From Methylobacter sp. (lineage in GTDB: Bacteria > Pseudomonadota > Gammaproteobacteria > Methylococcales > Methylomonadaceae): a DNA stretch of 64,000 nucleotides. Both the position numbers and the translations under genes were made by a program. Below the pieces are notes generated by a model. It made no database searches. It was not told the origin of the DNA and was given only the letters and a program-made list of their open reading frames with translations. Positions 1 through 7,870 of this stretch are shown here, one piece after another. Every line of letters starts with the position of its first letter. Positions within the stretch are counted from its first letter, which is position 1. The stretch is taken from assembly GCF_004322395.1 (NCBI RefSeq), contig NZ_SCTW01000009.1:62001-126000 (forward strand). The letters run 5' to 3'.

Positions 1-299
1 ACCTGATCGGCTTTTTCATGCTGGGCGCATACCAGGAAATATTGGGCGACATGCACAACCTGTTTGGCGACACTCACTCGATTAACATAGAACTCGACGA
101 CAAGGGTTACCATTTTTATGACCTGCATGAAGGCGAACACGTCTCCGATTTGCTCGATTATGTGCATATCAATTGCGAAGACTTGAAAGCCGCCTACCGA
201 GAAAAACTGGCTAACAGCGATCTTAGCGAACAGCAACGGCAGGAATATGAGCAGGAACTGCTTGCTGGATTGACGTCTTATACTTATCTGGAGAAATAG
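1..299 (+). CDS. speA: Biosynthetic arginine decarboxylase, C-terminal end (partial)
   Basis: The reading frame is open from base 3 to the TAG at 297-299, so this is the 3' end of a gene beginning before the window. The segment GAYQEILGDMHNLFGDT is the conserved C-terminal signature of the PLP-dependent biosynthetic arginine decarboxylase SpeA, which makes agmatine for polyamine synthesis. The acidic, helical tail that follows also fits SpeA. About 98 residues are visible, and the PLP-binding barrel lies upstream and cannot be inspected. The internal ATG at 18 should not be taken as a start. Identification rests on family knowledge of this C-terminal block and is fairly secure. Confidence 0.85.
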   Translation, partial: LIGFFMLGAYQEILGDMHNLFGDTHSINIELDDKGYHFYDLHEGEHVSDLLDYVHINCEDLKAAYREKLANSDLSEQQRQEYEQELLAGLTSYTYLEK

Positions 300-372
300 G
301 GTCTGTCCAACATATCATTGATAACAAAGCCGAACAATCCCGAAGCAGACTAAAGTATGTATAATACACACC

Positions 373-555
373 ATGAATAGCGCGGAACTTATCAAGCGCT
401 TGCAAAATGACGGCTGGGTTTTGCGGGGCGTCAAAGGCTCGCATCATGTGTTTACGCACCCCGCCAAACCGGGCCATATCAGCGTGCCGCACCCGCGCAA
501 GGATTTGGGAAACGGACTGGTGAATAAACTATTGAAACAGGCGGATTTGAAATGA
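373..555 (+). CDS. hicA: HicA family mRNA interferase toxin
   Basis: This 60-residue basic protein has the double-stranded-RNA-binding-like fold signature of HicA: N-terminal SAELIKRLQNDGW, then GVKGSHHVFTHP containing the catalytic histidine (His24), and a C-terminal GLVNKLLKQ helix. HicA toxins cleave mRNA in the cytoplasm and are held inactive by HicB. The stop codon overlaps the start of the downstream hicB in an ATGA arrangement at 552-555, the usual translationally coupled toxin-first order. Length and motifs are complete, so the toxin looks intact. The preceding ~70 bases contain AT-rich sequence that could hold the promoter, but no operator was identified. Confidence 0.92.
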   Translation: MNSAELIKRLQNDGWVLRGVKGSHHVFTHPAKPGHISVPHPRKDLGNGLVNKLLKQADLK

Positions 556-962
556 GATACCCAATTGCAATTGAACCAGGCGATGAAACCCATGCGTATG
601 GAGTCGTTGTACCCGACCTACCGGGCTGCTTTTCAGCAGGCGATAGCTTGGACGAGGCAATCGTTAACGCCAAGGAAGCCATCGAATTGTGGATGGAATC
701 GGTTATCGAGGATGGCAATCCTATTCCAGAGGCCGCGCCCATTGCCAAGCATCAAGCAGACCCCGATTTTGCAGGCTGGATTTGGGCCGTTGTGGAAGTG
801 GATTTATCCAAACTGTCGGGCAAAGCCAAACGCGTGAATATTACTCTGCCGGAGCGGGTTTTGACTGCGATCGATCAAGCAGCAACGCGTTTTGGAGACA
901 CCCGTTCCGGCCTGTTAGCGAAAGCGGCCTTGGAATATGTTGAGCGGCACACGTCGGTTTGA
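552..962 (+). CDS. hicB: HicB family antitoxin
   Basis: The 136-residue protein begins with the partial RNase H-like HicB fold (MRYPIAIEPGDETHAYGVV, then a VPDLPGCFSAGDSLDEAI block). It ends with a ribbon-helix-helix DNA-binding segment (residues ~93-130, RVNITLPERVLTAIDQAA). This architecture neutralises HicA and autorepresses the operon. It overlaps hicA by four bases. The long form with a C-terminal RHH domain is one of the standard HicB types. Both partners look complete, so the module is probably functional. Confidence 0.92.
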   Translation: MRYPIAIEPGDETHAYGVVVPDLPGCFSAGDSLDEAIVNAKEAIELWMESVIEDGNPIPEAAPIAKHQADPDFAGWIWAVVEVDLSKLSGKAKRVNITLPERVLTAIDQAATRFGDTRSGLLAKAALEYVERHTSV

Positions 963-1033
963 TGCACCTGAAACCTTAAACTGCTTGCTGATCGTAATCA
1001 ACAAAGCTCAAATTGAAAGAAGATGGAGACCTT

Positions 1034-1459
1034 ATGACTTCCCTGAAAATCAATCTTGACGACATTATCCAAGCCCTGACCACACGCTTCGATATGGTGG
1101 AAGGGGGCTTTTACTTGGACACCGAAACCGGCGACATCCTGCTCAGTACCGAAGGTCTTGACGAGGGCGACCTGCCTGAAGACCTGGAAGACAATCCGCG
1201 CTATCGCCTGATCGATCCCCTAGCCTCCCATGAATCGTTCCAAATCATGGAAGATTTCGTTGACAGCCTCGGCGATACCAAAGAAGCGGGTAAACTCCAA
1301 GAAGCACTTAACCGCCGCAAACCGTTCCGTCAGTTCAAGGACACTTTGCACGCCCACACGAATTTAAGCGATGCCTGGTACGCGTTCGAGCAGCATGAGT
1401 TGAAGCGTCTGGCCGAGGAATGGCTTGAAGAGAATGGGATTAAGACGGAGTGGGTTTGA
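1034..1459 (+). CDS. UPF0158 family protein
   Basis: This acidic cytoplasmic protein of about 141 residues is of the UPF0158 family, with no established function. Features include a LDTETGDILLST segment and a RYRLIDPLASHESFQIMEDF block, followed by a basic AlaLeu-rich stretch and a C-terminal EWLEENGI helix. I prefer the ATG at 1034 over an upstream ATG at 1013 because a GGAG ribosome site sits about six bases before it. Its 3' end overlaps or abuts the start region of the next gene, suggesting co-transcription with it. Confidence 0.75.
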   Translation: MTSLKINLDDIIQALTTRFDMVEGGFYLDTETGDILLSTEGLDEGDLPEDLEDNPRYRLIDPLASHESFQIMEDFVDSLGDTKEAGKLQEALNRRKPFRQFKDTLHAHTNLSDAWYAFEQHELKRLAEEWLEENGIKTEWV

Positions 1460-1476
1460 CTATACAATTACGTGCT

Positions 1477-2571
1477 ATGGATTCAGAGCTAGACCTTATA
1501 AAAATGCGGGATGAAGTTCTCCGAAAGATTGGCAGAAACTTGCTGAACTTTCAAAAAATAGAACTCATGCTCAAGCACTTAATCACAAATGGCCGAATGT
1601 CCGGCCCTATGAGCGAATTCAAGGAAAATCAGGAACGACGAGCAGCGGTAGTTCACAAACAAACGATGGGGAATTTGGTAGGTCAATTTATTGAAAATAC
1701 TTTCTCAGAGCATGACAATTCATCACAGTCAACGGCTGAACTTAAAGAGCCATATTTCTCTTTTTCCTTTACTGTGGACGCAGATGCCGATTTTTACGAA
1801 AGCAAAAGACAAGCACTGAAATCGCTGGTTGATGATCGTAATGACTTAATTCATCATCTGTTGCCACGATTTAATCCTGAATCGATTGATAGTTGCTTGG
1901 AGATCGAACAATATCTTGATCAACAGCGAGAACGGCTTATCCCGGAGTATGATCATCTCAAATCGTTAATTGAAAGCTTTGAAGAGGCAAAAAAAATCCA
2001 TGCAGATTTTCTCAATTCTGAGGAAGGCATAAAACAGTTTAAGTTATCTTTCCTTCAACAAAGTCCTATCGTCGCATTACTACTCAACATTTCTACCCAA
2101 CAGTCACGCTCAGATGGCTGGACATTATTGAGTGTGACTGGTCCGCAAATTCGACGGATTCTGCCTGGAGAATTGGAACAATTAAAGCATAAATGGGAAT
2201 ATAAAACCCTCAAGGAACTGATGCTAGTTTCTGAGTTTTTTGAGATTATCGAAGAACCTACTGAAAAAGGCGGAATTCGTGTGCTTTATCGCCCAAAACC
2301 TGAGCTGGCATATAGTGCTTTCAACCGTTTATTGAACTCATTACTAGACACTTCAAACAGAACAGCGAGAGCAGATGGATGGACTTTATTAAGCACTGCA
2401 ATCCAGCAAATTGAGCAGACATTAGCTGAAGACTTTGCACTGGTAAAGGAGACATATGAGTGTGAATCCTTGAAAAGATTGATATTGGAATCGGAGCTAT
2501 TTGATTTTTTTGAAGAGTTATCCAATAGAGATACCATCTATGAACTTTATAGACCTAAAACAATTGATTAA
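1477..2571 (+). CDS. HEPN-like protein with two C-terminal OST-HTH/LOTUS domains
   Basis: About 364 residues. The C-terminal half has two similar blocks (residues ~212-274 and ~299-361), each opening with DGWTLLS, continuing through an I-x2-I/L helix and a SLKRLIL-type helix, and closing with LYRPK. This matches the OST-HTH/LOTUS winged-helix RNA-binding family. The N-terminal half is all-helical and carries RNDLIH at residues 121-126, an R-x4-H motif as in HEPN ribonucleases. Most bacterial LOTUS domains known to me accompany NYN nucleases, which is not the case here. The start is uncertain: the ATG at 1477 lacks a good ribosome site, and GTG 1450 or TTG 1456 (GGAG at 1447-1450) would couple it to the upstream gene. 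The nuclease role is inference. Confidence 0.6.
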   Translation: MDSELDLIKMRDEVLRKIGRNLLNFQKIELMLKHLITNGRMSGPMSEFKENQERRAAVVHKQTMGNLVGQFIENTFSEHDNSSQSTAELKEPYFSFSFTVDADADFYESKRQALKSLVDDRNDLIHHLLPRFNPESIDSCLEIEQYLDQQRERLIPEYDHLKSLIESFEEAKKIHADFLNSEEGIKQFKLSFLQQSPIVALLLNISTQQSRSDGWTLLSVTGPQIRRILPGELEQLKHKWEYKTLKELMLVSEFFEIIEEPTEKGGIRVLYRPKPELAYSAFNRLLNSLLDTSNRTARADGWTLLSTAIQQIEQTLAEDFALVKETYECESLKRLILESELFDFFEELSNRDTIYELYRPKTID

Positions 2572-2681
2572 GGTACTCATCGCAAACCATTTATCGAGTT
2601 TCGCAGTCCATAGTATCTTTCCCAAGCTTACTGTTTTAAAAGTTACGCGAGCGCTCGATTTAACAACAAGGGAGAAAACTA

Positions 2682-2945
2682 ATGCCCCTCTCACATGTAT
2701 TCGACACTTACGCAAAAACCGCCCAAGGCAAAAAATTGCATTTTAATGTGATATTGGATGAACAAGACCAGCAAAAAGCGATTAGCTGTGCCAAACAATG
2801 GTTAGCCGGCATTGATCTGGAAGATGCGGTCGTAACTCCTGAAAACTGTTATTTTTATCATAGCTTGGAAGTCCCGGCAGCCATCAGAGCCGACATCGAC
2901 AAGAATGGTTACGCTATTTATAAAATGGAAGGATGCCCCAAGTAA
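2682..2945 (+). CDS. DUF2024 family protein
   Basis: An 87-residue protein with the N-terminal SHVFDTYAKTAQGKKLHF pattern and Cys/His-containing C-terminal half characteristic of the small DUF2024 family, whose function is unknown. No signal peptide or membrane segment is seen, so it is predicted to be cytoplasmic. It starts after an AAGGGAG-type ribosome site and stands between the LOTUS protein and the dehydrogenase. The ~110 bases before it contain no other gene. Confidence 0.7.
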   Translation: MPLSHVFDTYAKTAQGKKLHFNVILDEQDQQKAISCAKQWLAGIDLEDAVVTPENCYFYHSLEVPAAIRADIDKNGYAIYKMEGCPK

Positions 2946-2992
2946 TACGATTCGGTTAAACTGATCGTATTAAGCAACCTTGGAGGAATAAT

Positions 2993-3850
2993 ATGAAAGC
3001 AGGCATGATCGGGCTAGGTGCAATGGGCATCGGCATGGCCAGGAATATCGCTAAAGCCGGGTACTTGACCGGCGTTTATAACCGCACGGCCGCAAAGGCG
3101 CAAAGTCTGGCCGAAGAATTGAAGGTCATCGCCTTCGACCAGCCGGAAGACCTCGCGGCAAATGTCGATATAATCTTGATTTGCGTCTCCGCCGATCAGG
3201 ATGTGCTGGCAATGGTTGAGGCGGTAGCCAAAACCATCAGGCCCGGCACTATCGTCGTCGATATGTCGACGGTCAGCAGCGATACCGCCAAGCAAGCCGC
3301 TGCTATATTAGCCGAGAAACAGACGGCATTTCTCGATGCGCCGGTATCCGGCGGCGTCGAAGGCGCTAAAAACGGCACATTGGCGATGATGGTTGGCGGC
3401 GATGCGGTCGCGCTGGAACAAGTCCGGCCGGTGCTGGAGACTATGACCCGCTGCATTATGCATATGGGGCCGACCGGTTCAGGTCAGGCTACGAAGGCGG
3501 TCAATCAAATCATGGGCGCAGGCATCAATCAGGCGGTGACTGAAGCTTTGGCCTTTGCCCAGGCTCAGGGTTTACCGATGGATAAAGTGATCGAAGTCAT
3601 CTCCGGCGGCGCGTCGGGCAATTGGTTTTTGCAGCATCGCGGCGCCACGATGACTCAAGGTATCTTCACTCCGGGCTTTAAACTTGCGCTGCACCATAAA
3701 GACCTGCTTATCTGCCAAAGTATGGCGAAGCAAACCGGCGCATCGACTACGCTGATTGATACGACTATTGCCGATTATGAGCGGTTAATGACTCAAGGTT
3801 ACGGCGATGAAGATATTTCGGCGCTGTATCGGTTAAAAGCAACAAACTGA
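2993..3850 (+). CDS. NAD(P)-dependent beta-hydroxyacid dehydrogenase (3-hydroxyisobutyrate dehydrogenase / tartronate semialdehyde reductase family)
   Basis: This 285-residue enzyme has the dinucleotide-binding fingerprint GLGAMGIGMARN (residues 7-18), the substrate-binding block DAPVSGG (115-121) and the catalytic lysine in GSGQATKAVNQ (Lys168). The family oxidises or reduces short beta-hydroxyacids in the cytoplasm. Candidates include tartronate semialdehyde reductase, 3-hydroxyisobutyrate dehydrogenase and succinic semialdehyde reductase of the GLYR type. The sequence alone does not settle the substrate, so no gene symbol is given. An AGGAGG-like ribosome site lies at about 2981-2986. A 20-bp inverted repeat follows the gene. 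Confidence 0.85.
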   Translation: MKAGMIGLGAMGIGMARNIAKAGYLTGVYNRTAAKAQSLAEELKVIAFDQPEDLAANVDIILICVSADQDVLAMVEAVAKTIRPGTIVVDMSTVSSDTAKQAAAILAEKQTAFLDAPVSGGVEGAKNGTLAMMVGGDAVALEQVRPVLETMTRCIMHMGPTGSGQATKAVNQIMGAGINQAVTEALAFAQAQGLPMDKVIEVISGGASGNWFLQHRGATMTQGIFTPGFKLALHHKDLLICQSMAKQTGASTTLIDTTIADYERLMTQGYGDEDISALYRLKATN

Positions 3851-3886
3851 AAGCTATCGGGGGAATTTTTTAAGCGTTTGAGTGGC

Positions 3887-3942
3887 CAAAGCAAGCTTTG
3901 GACTCCAGCAATGCCTGTTACCGGAGTTCAAAGCTTGCTTTG
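3887..3942. repeat. Inverted repeat downstream of the dehydrogenase
   Basis: Arms at 3887-3906 and 3923-3942 (CAAAGCAAGCTTTG core) pair over 20 bp with a single G/T-type mismatch and a 16-base loop. The same CAAAGCAAGCTTTGG core recurs near 9266-9280 before cobD, so this is a dispersed repeat. It may act as a terminator, though no U-tract follows. Confidence 0.6.
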
Positions 3943-4053
3943 AACAGCGTTAAAAGCGAATAGCGGACAGATGCAACAGTGACGATTCGGATTGAAAATT
4001 AGAACAGACCTGTTAAAGTCGGCGGTGTTTTCAACATTAAATGAGGAATAACT

Positions 4054-4230
4054 ATGCCCGATTACAAAAAATACCAATGCAGCGTTTGCGGTCATGTCTA
4101 TGACGAAGCGGAAGGCGATCCGGATACTGGCGTTGCACCGGGCACCTTATGGGAAGATATTCCCGACGATTGGCGCTGCCCTGAATGCGGAGCGGAAAAA
4201 AGCGCATACGATTTAATGTCTAATCAATAG
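4054..4230 (+). CDS. Rubredoxin
   Basis: A 58-residue protein with the two CxxC knuckles of rubredoxin at Cys9/Cys12 ([16 protein letters not shown]) and Cys42/Cys45 (CPECGAEKS), plus the family-conserved [12 protein letters not shown] segment. It binds one Fe ligated by four cysteines and carries single electrons in the cytoplasm. An ATGAGGAAT ribosome region precedes the ATG. One base after its TAG begins an FAD/NAD reductase, its probable electron donor. Such pairs serve oxygen or peroxide reduction or alkane-type hydroxylases, but no partner oxidase is visible here. Confidence 0.95.
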   Translation: MPDYKKYQCSVCGHVYDEAEGDPDTGVAPGTLWEDIPDDWRCPECGAEKSAYDLMSNQ

Positions 4231-4231
4231 C

Positions 4232-5239
4232 ATGCAGATCGTTATTATCGGCTCAGGCGTGGCCGGCGTCAGCTTTGTCGAGAAGTACCGCACGTTATCG
4301 GCCGATGACGAGATCACGTTGGTAACCAGGGAACGTGACGGCTATTATTCGCGGCCGCTGCTGTCCCGTGGTTTCACCAAGACCGATATTGAACAGTCCA
4401 TCATCCTGAAGCCTTTTGATAAACTGCGCGAAAACAATATCAACGTGCTTTGCGGCGTGGACGTAACGGCTATTAATCGTACCGATAAATCCATAGCCAT
4501 CTCCGGCAGTCAGAAAACGCTGCAATACGATAAGCTGATCATTGCGCAAGGTTCTGCCGCATTCATTCCGCCGCCATATAGACCGTTTGAAAAGCTGTTT
4601 TTTTGCCTGAACAGTCTGGTTGACTTGAAAGCCTTGCGACAATTTCGGCAAGATTTTTTAAACCGAAACCAACGGCCTAACTGGGGGATTGTCGGCGGCG
4701 GTTTAATCGGCTGCGAAGTGGCGTCCGATTTAGCGGTGGCAGGCGATAACGTGACCCTGTTTCATGCGACGGACCGGTTAATGGAACGTCAACTGGTAGC
4801 CGAGGATTCGGCTTTGTTGCTTAAAGTGTTGCAGGATTCCGGCGTCAAGGTGTTGTTAAACCAAGCGGTACAGGAATTTATCAAAGAAGACGGCAAGGTT
4901 TGCGTAAGAACCGAAGTAAAGGCCGAGTTTGACGGGCTGATAGTTGCTTGCGGATTCAAGCCGCGCACCGAGTTAGCGCAGCTTGCAGGCCTTGAAATAG
5001 GCCGCGGCATCAAAGTTAACCAACAGATGCAAACCAGCGACGAGTCCATTTACGCGCTGGGCGATATAGCCGAGCTGCCGAACGGGAAACTCTATGCCTT
5101 CATTTTGCCGATACGCAATCAGGCCTTATGGCTGGCGGAATTTATGGCCGGACAAAAACAGGATGACTGGACGCCACCGGCTTTCACCACCAAAGCCAAA
5201 GTACATGGTTTTGAGGCGGTTCATCCGTATAATGTTTAG
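4232..5239 (+). CDS. Rubredoxin-NAD(+) reductase-like FAD-dependent oxidoreductase
   Basis: This 335-residue flavoprotein has an N-terminal FAD-binding GSGVAG (residues 7-12), a second Rossmann motif GGGLIG (155-160) for NAD(P)H, and a YALGDIAEL FAD-phosphate motif near residue 275. Its position one base after rubredoxin marks it as the rubredoxin reductase. It is shorter than typical rubredoxin reductases of about 380 residues. The protein ends soon after the WTPPAFTTKAKVHGF stretch, so much of the C-terminal interface domain is missing. No frameshift continuation was evident, so the short form may be native. Either rubredoxin or another ferredoxin-like carrier could be the acceptor. Confidence 0.82.
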   Translation: MQIVIIGSGVAGVSFVEKYRTLSADDEITLVTRERDGYYSRPLLSRGFTKTDIEQSIILKPFDKLRENNINVLCGVDVTAINRTDKSIAISGSQKTLQYDKLIIAQGSAAFIPPPYRPFEKLFFCLNSLVDLKALRQFRQDFLNRNQRPNWGIVGGGLIGCEVASDLAVAGDNVTLFHATDRLMERQLVAEDSALLLKVLQDSGVKVLLNQAVQEFIKEDGKVCVRTEVKAEFDGLIVACGFKPRTELAQLAGLEIGRGIKVNQQMQTSDESIYALGDIAELPNGKLYAFILPIRNQALWLAEFMAGQKQDDWTPPAFTTKAKVHGFEAVHPYNV

Positions 5240-5261
5240 TTATTCATCAGAGAGCTCACAC

Positions 5262-5684
5262 ATGAAACCTCGAATTACTGTCATTACCATCGGCGTGGAC
5301 GACATAGAGTTATCACTTCGATTCTATCGTGATGGCCTTGGTTTGAAGACGGAAGGTATTATCGGTAAGGAATTTGAACACGGAGCAGTGGCTTTCTTCG
5401 ACTTACAAGCCGGTTTGAAGCTTGCAATTTGGCCACGCAAGAGTATTTCCCATGATTCGGGCCTTCCTCTAAGCAGCGCAAGTCCTACGGAATTCACTCT
5501 GGGACATAACGTCTCGTCAAAAGCGGAAGTTAACGCAGTTATGGGACAAGTGAAAAACGCAGGCGCCGTTATTGTTAAGCCTGCTCAGGACACTTTCTGG
5601 GGCGGTTATGCCGGTTACTTTCAGGATCCTGATCAGCATCTATGGGAGGTTGTATGGAATCCCCAATTGGGAGTTCAGGATTGA
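5262..5684 (+). CDS. VOC (glyoxalase/bleomycin-resistance) family protein
   Basis: A 140-residue single-module vicinal-oxygen-chelate protein. It has two beta-alpha-beta-beta-beta repeats: the first begins ITVITIGVDDIELSLRFY, and the second ends with GYAGYFQDPDQHLWEVVWNP, which carries the conserved metal-ligand glutamate. Substrate is unknown. I chose the ATG at 5262, preceded by GAGAG; an open frame extends upstream inside the reductase gene but has no family similarity. It lies 22 bases after the reductase stop and could be co-transcribed. Confidence 0.8.
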   Translation: MKPRITVITIGVDDIELSLRFYRDGLGLKTEGIIGKEFEHGAVAFFDLQAGLKLAIWPRKSISHDSGLPLSSASPTEFTLGHNVSSKAEVNAVMGQVKNAGAVIVKPAQDTFWGGYAGYFQDPDQHLWEVVWNPQLGVQD

Positions 5685-5795
5685 GGCATAACATTTTTTC
5701 TGTGTTGTTTAAACTTTATTTAATCTTCCCTATTGCTTCGCTCGCAATAACAATAGAGTGCATTACATGCACACCTGCCGCAAAACAATCTGACC

Positions 5796-6449
5796 ATGAC
5801 CCAAAATCGTTACTCTGACGCGGAATGCGCCGCCGTCTATCGAGCCATTTTTGAGCGTCGCGATATGCGTCATTTTTTGCCCGATCCTATCGCTCCCGAA
5901 TTACTGCTCCGACTGCTTAATGCCGCCCACCACGCCCCCAGCGTCGGTTTTATGCAGCCATGGCGGTTTATACGCATCAGTTGCCCGGAACTTCGCAAAG
6001 CCATCCATTCATTGGTCGAACAGGAACGTATCCGTACCGCCAAGGCTTTAAACGAACGCGAAGACGAGTTTATGAAACTGAAAGTGGAAGGTATACTGGA
6101 ATGCTCTGAAGTGCTGGTTGCGGCCTTGTGCGAGCAGCGGGATCAGTATATATTCGGCCGCCGCACCTTGCCGGAGATGGACTTGGCCTCGCTAGCCTGT
6201 GCAATACAAAACATGTGGCTGGCGGCACGGGCGGAAGGCATCGGCTTGGGCTGGGTGTCGATGTTTGAGCCGGAAGCCTTAAAAACCCTGTTAAGCATGC
6301 CAGAAGGCAGTCAGCCGTTTGCGGTTTTATGCCTTGGACATGTCGACAAATTCTACGACAAACCGATGCTGGAACAAGAGCAATGGACTGATCGTAAAGA
6401 CCTTAAAGATTTATTATTTGAAAACGTTTGGAATACACCGTGCCGCTAA
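5796..6449 (+). CDS. bluB: 5,6-dimethylbenzimidazole synthase
   Basis: This 217-residue nitroreductase-fold enzyme is of the BluB type. Evidence is the FERRDMRHFLPDPI opening, the HAPSVGFMQPWRFI flavin-binding block and the AEGIGLGWVSMFEP segment. BluB cannibalises reduced FMN with oxygen to give 5,6-dimethylbenzimidazole, the lower ligand of cobalamin. It opens the cobalamin gene cluster and overlaps the start of cobT, whose product consumes this base. The ~110 bases before it show no recognisable B12-box riboswitch. Confidence 0.92.
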   Translation: MTQNRYSDAECAAVYRAIFERRDMRHFLPDPIAPELLLRLLNAAHHAPSVGFMQPWRFIRISCPELRKAIHSLVEQERIRTAKALNEREDEFMKLKVEGILECSEVLVAALCEQRDQYIFGRRTLPEMDLASLACAIQNMWLAARAEGIGLGWVSMFEPEALKTLLSMPEGSQPFAVLCLGHVDKFYDKPMLEQEQWTDRKDLKDLLFENVWNTPCR

Positions 6450-7474
6450 ATTTCGTCATCTCACCGCTAAGCTCAAAGCTAAGCGCTGCCTTACAATCCA
6501 AAATCGACCAAAAAACCAAGCCGCAAGGTTCTTTGGGCCAATTGGAATCCTTGGCCTTACAGATTGGGCGCTGCCAAAACAGCCTGACTCCGAGCCTGAA
6601 TAAACCGTGCATACTCATTTTTGCAGGGGACCACGGCATTGTTGAATCAGGGGTCAGCGCTTACCCTCAAACCGTTACCGCGCAAATGGTCGCCAATTTT
6701 TTAGCCGGTGGCGCAGCGATCAGTGTTTTTGCCCGGCAACACAACATAGACTTATTGGTTGTCGATGCGGGAGTCAATGCCGATTTGGGCAGCCATCCTA
6801 AACTGATCGATGCAAAAATCGGCAAAGGTACCCAGAGCTTCCTGACCGGCCCTGCGATGACCGCAGAACAATGCACCAAAGCCATACAAGCGGGAGCGGA
6901 GCAAGTTTTGCGTCAACATGAAAGTGGCTGTAACTGCATCGGCTTTGGCGAAATGGGTATCGGCAATACCTCATCCGCAGCAGTACTGATGCACCGTTTA
7001 ACCGGCCTGTCCTTAGTACGGTGCGTCGGTCGTGGCACCGGTTTAAACGATGCACAGTTACAACATAAAATAGTCATATTGCAGCGAGCGTTAAATTTGC
7101 ATAGAGGCGTAACGGATCATTTAGACATCTTAGCCACTTTCGGCGGTTTTGAAGTCGCCATGATGGTTGGCGCTTATCTCAAGGCCGCCGAATTGGGCAT
7201 GCTGATGTTAGTCGATGGTTTTATTGCCGGTACCGCGCTGTTGATTGCCCACAAACTGTATCCTAATGTTTTGGACTATTGCGTGTTCAGCCATGTTTCC
7301 AGCGAACAGGGGCATCAGACTTTATTGCATCAGTTCAAAGCAAAGCCTCTGTTGAACCTGGAACTGCGCTTGGGCGAAGGTTCCGGCATTGCGTTGGCCT
7401 ACCCGCTGGTGCAATCGGCGGTCGTGTTTTTGAACGAGATGGCTACATTTGATGAGGCTGGGGTTGATCATTAA
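6440..7474 (+). CDS. cobT: Nicotinate-nucleotide--dimethylbenzimidazole phosphoribosyltransferase
   Basis: This enzyme activates dimethylbenzimidazole to alpha-ribazole phosphate for the cobalamin nucleotide loop. Family features: KPQGSLGQLE near the N terminus, FAGDHGIVESGVSAYPQ, the GFGEMGIGNTSSAA block, and the C-terminal LGEGSGIALAYPL segment holding the catalytic glutamate. I prefer the GTG at 6440 (GGA seven bases upstream) to a TTG at 6428, which has no ribosome site. Either choice overlaps bluB. A perfect 20-bp inverted repeat begins two bases after the stop. Confidence 0.93.
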   Translation: MPLNFVISPLSSKLSAALQSKIDQKTKPQGSLGQLESLALQIGRCQNSLTPSLNKPCILIFAGDHGIVESGVSAYPQTVTAQMVANFLAGGAAISVFARQHNIDLLVVDAGVNADLGSHPKLIDAKIGKGTQSFLTGPAMTAEQCTKAIQAGAEQVLRQHESGCNCIGFGEMGIGNTSSAAVLMHRLTGLSLVRCVGRGTGLNDAQLQHKIVILQRALNLHRGVTDHLDILATFGGFEVAMMVGAYLKAAELGMLMLVDGFIAGTALLIAHKLYPNVLDYCVFSHVSSEQGHQTLLHQFKAKPLLNLELRLGEGSGIALAYPLVQSAVVFLNEMATFDEAGVDH

Positions 7475-7475
7475 A

Positions 7476-7539
7476 AAGCAGGCGAAAGGTTCAAGACGAA
7501 AGGCCCAAGGTTTTTTTACCTTGAACCTTTCGCCTGCTT
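7476..7539. terminator. 20-bp inverted repeat just after cobT, probable terminator
   Basis: Arms 7476-7495 and 7520-7539 are perfectly complementary over 20 bp. Inside, CAAGG (7506-7510) and CCTTG (7519-7523) with a T7 run between them form an alternative smaller hairpin. The position two bases after the cobT stop suggests a transcription terminator. It may equally be a palindromic repeat that has landed on the neighbouring antitoxin remnant. Confidence 0.5.
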
Positions 7540-7544
7540 CAAAA

Positions 7545-7682
7545 TTACCTGCCGACTTAGACACGCCCAATCCGGAAATCAATGCTATCTGGCGTAAAGA
7601 AGCACAAAAAAGATGGCAAGCCTATAAAGCAGGTGAACTAAAAACAGTAAGCTATGAAGCGGTTATGCAAAAATACCAATGA
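7545..7682 (+). pseudogene. Truncated addiction-module (RelB-like) antitoxin remnant
   Basis: The open frame from 7449 to 7682 has repeat-derived N-terminal residues. Only the part from about 7545 resembles a protein family: NPEINAIWRKEAQKRWQAYK followed by AGELKTVSYEAVMQKY matches the C-terminal half of the small 'addiction module component' antitoxins (WxxEAxxRxxAYxxGExK pattern). The N-terminal helix of that family is replaced by the inverted repeat, and no RelE-like toxin follows. I read it as a broken gene. Expression from the upstream ATG cannot be excluded. Confidence 0.5.
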
Positions 7683-7694
7683 AAATACCATCGT

Positions 7695-7856
7695 TCCCAC
7701 GCTCCAGCGCTCATCTTTGCACACAAGTCGATGGGAAGACCGTCATTCCGGCAGGGATTGCCGGAATCCAGGCTACATGGACGTACACAGTTCTACAAGA
7801 ACCCGCTTCCCGGCGGATATGACAAGTTACTTGGATGCGTGTGTATAAAGATGAGC
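7695..7856. repeat. Nested inverted-repeat (MITE-like) element upstream of cobS
   Basis: Outer arms carry AGCGCTCATCTTT (from about 7704) and AAAGATGAGCGCT (7847-7859). Inside lies a CCGGCAGGGATTGCCGG palindrome at about 7750, flanked by GTCATT. The same modules occur between cysW and cysA and at 62457-62767, so this is a member of a dispersed family. Its right arm contains the ATG at 7835 that is the most upstream possible start of cobS. Confidence 0.65.
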
Positions 7857-7870
7857 GCTCCACTACAGGA

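Noticed and set aside
5685..5795. Cobalamin riboswitch upstream of bluB
   Set aside because: The GCCACTG-type B12 box and surrounding helices are not visible; only a CCTGCC match was found, which is insufficient.
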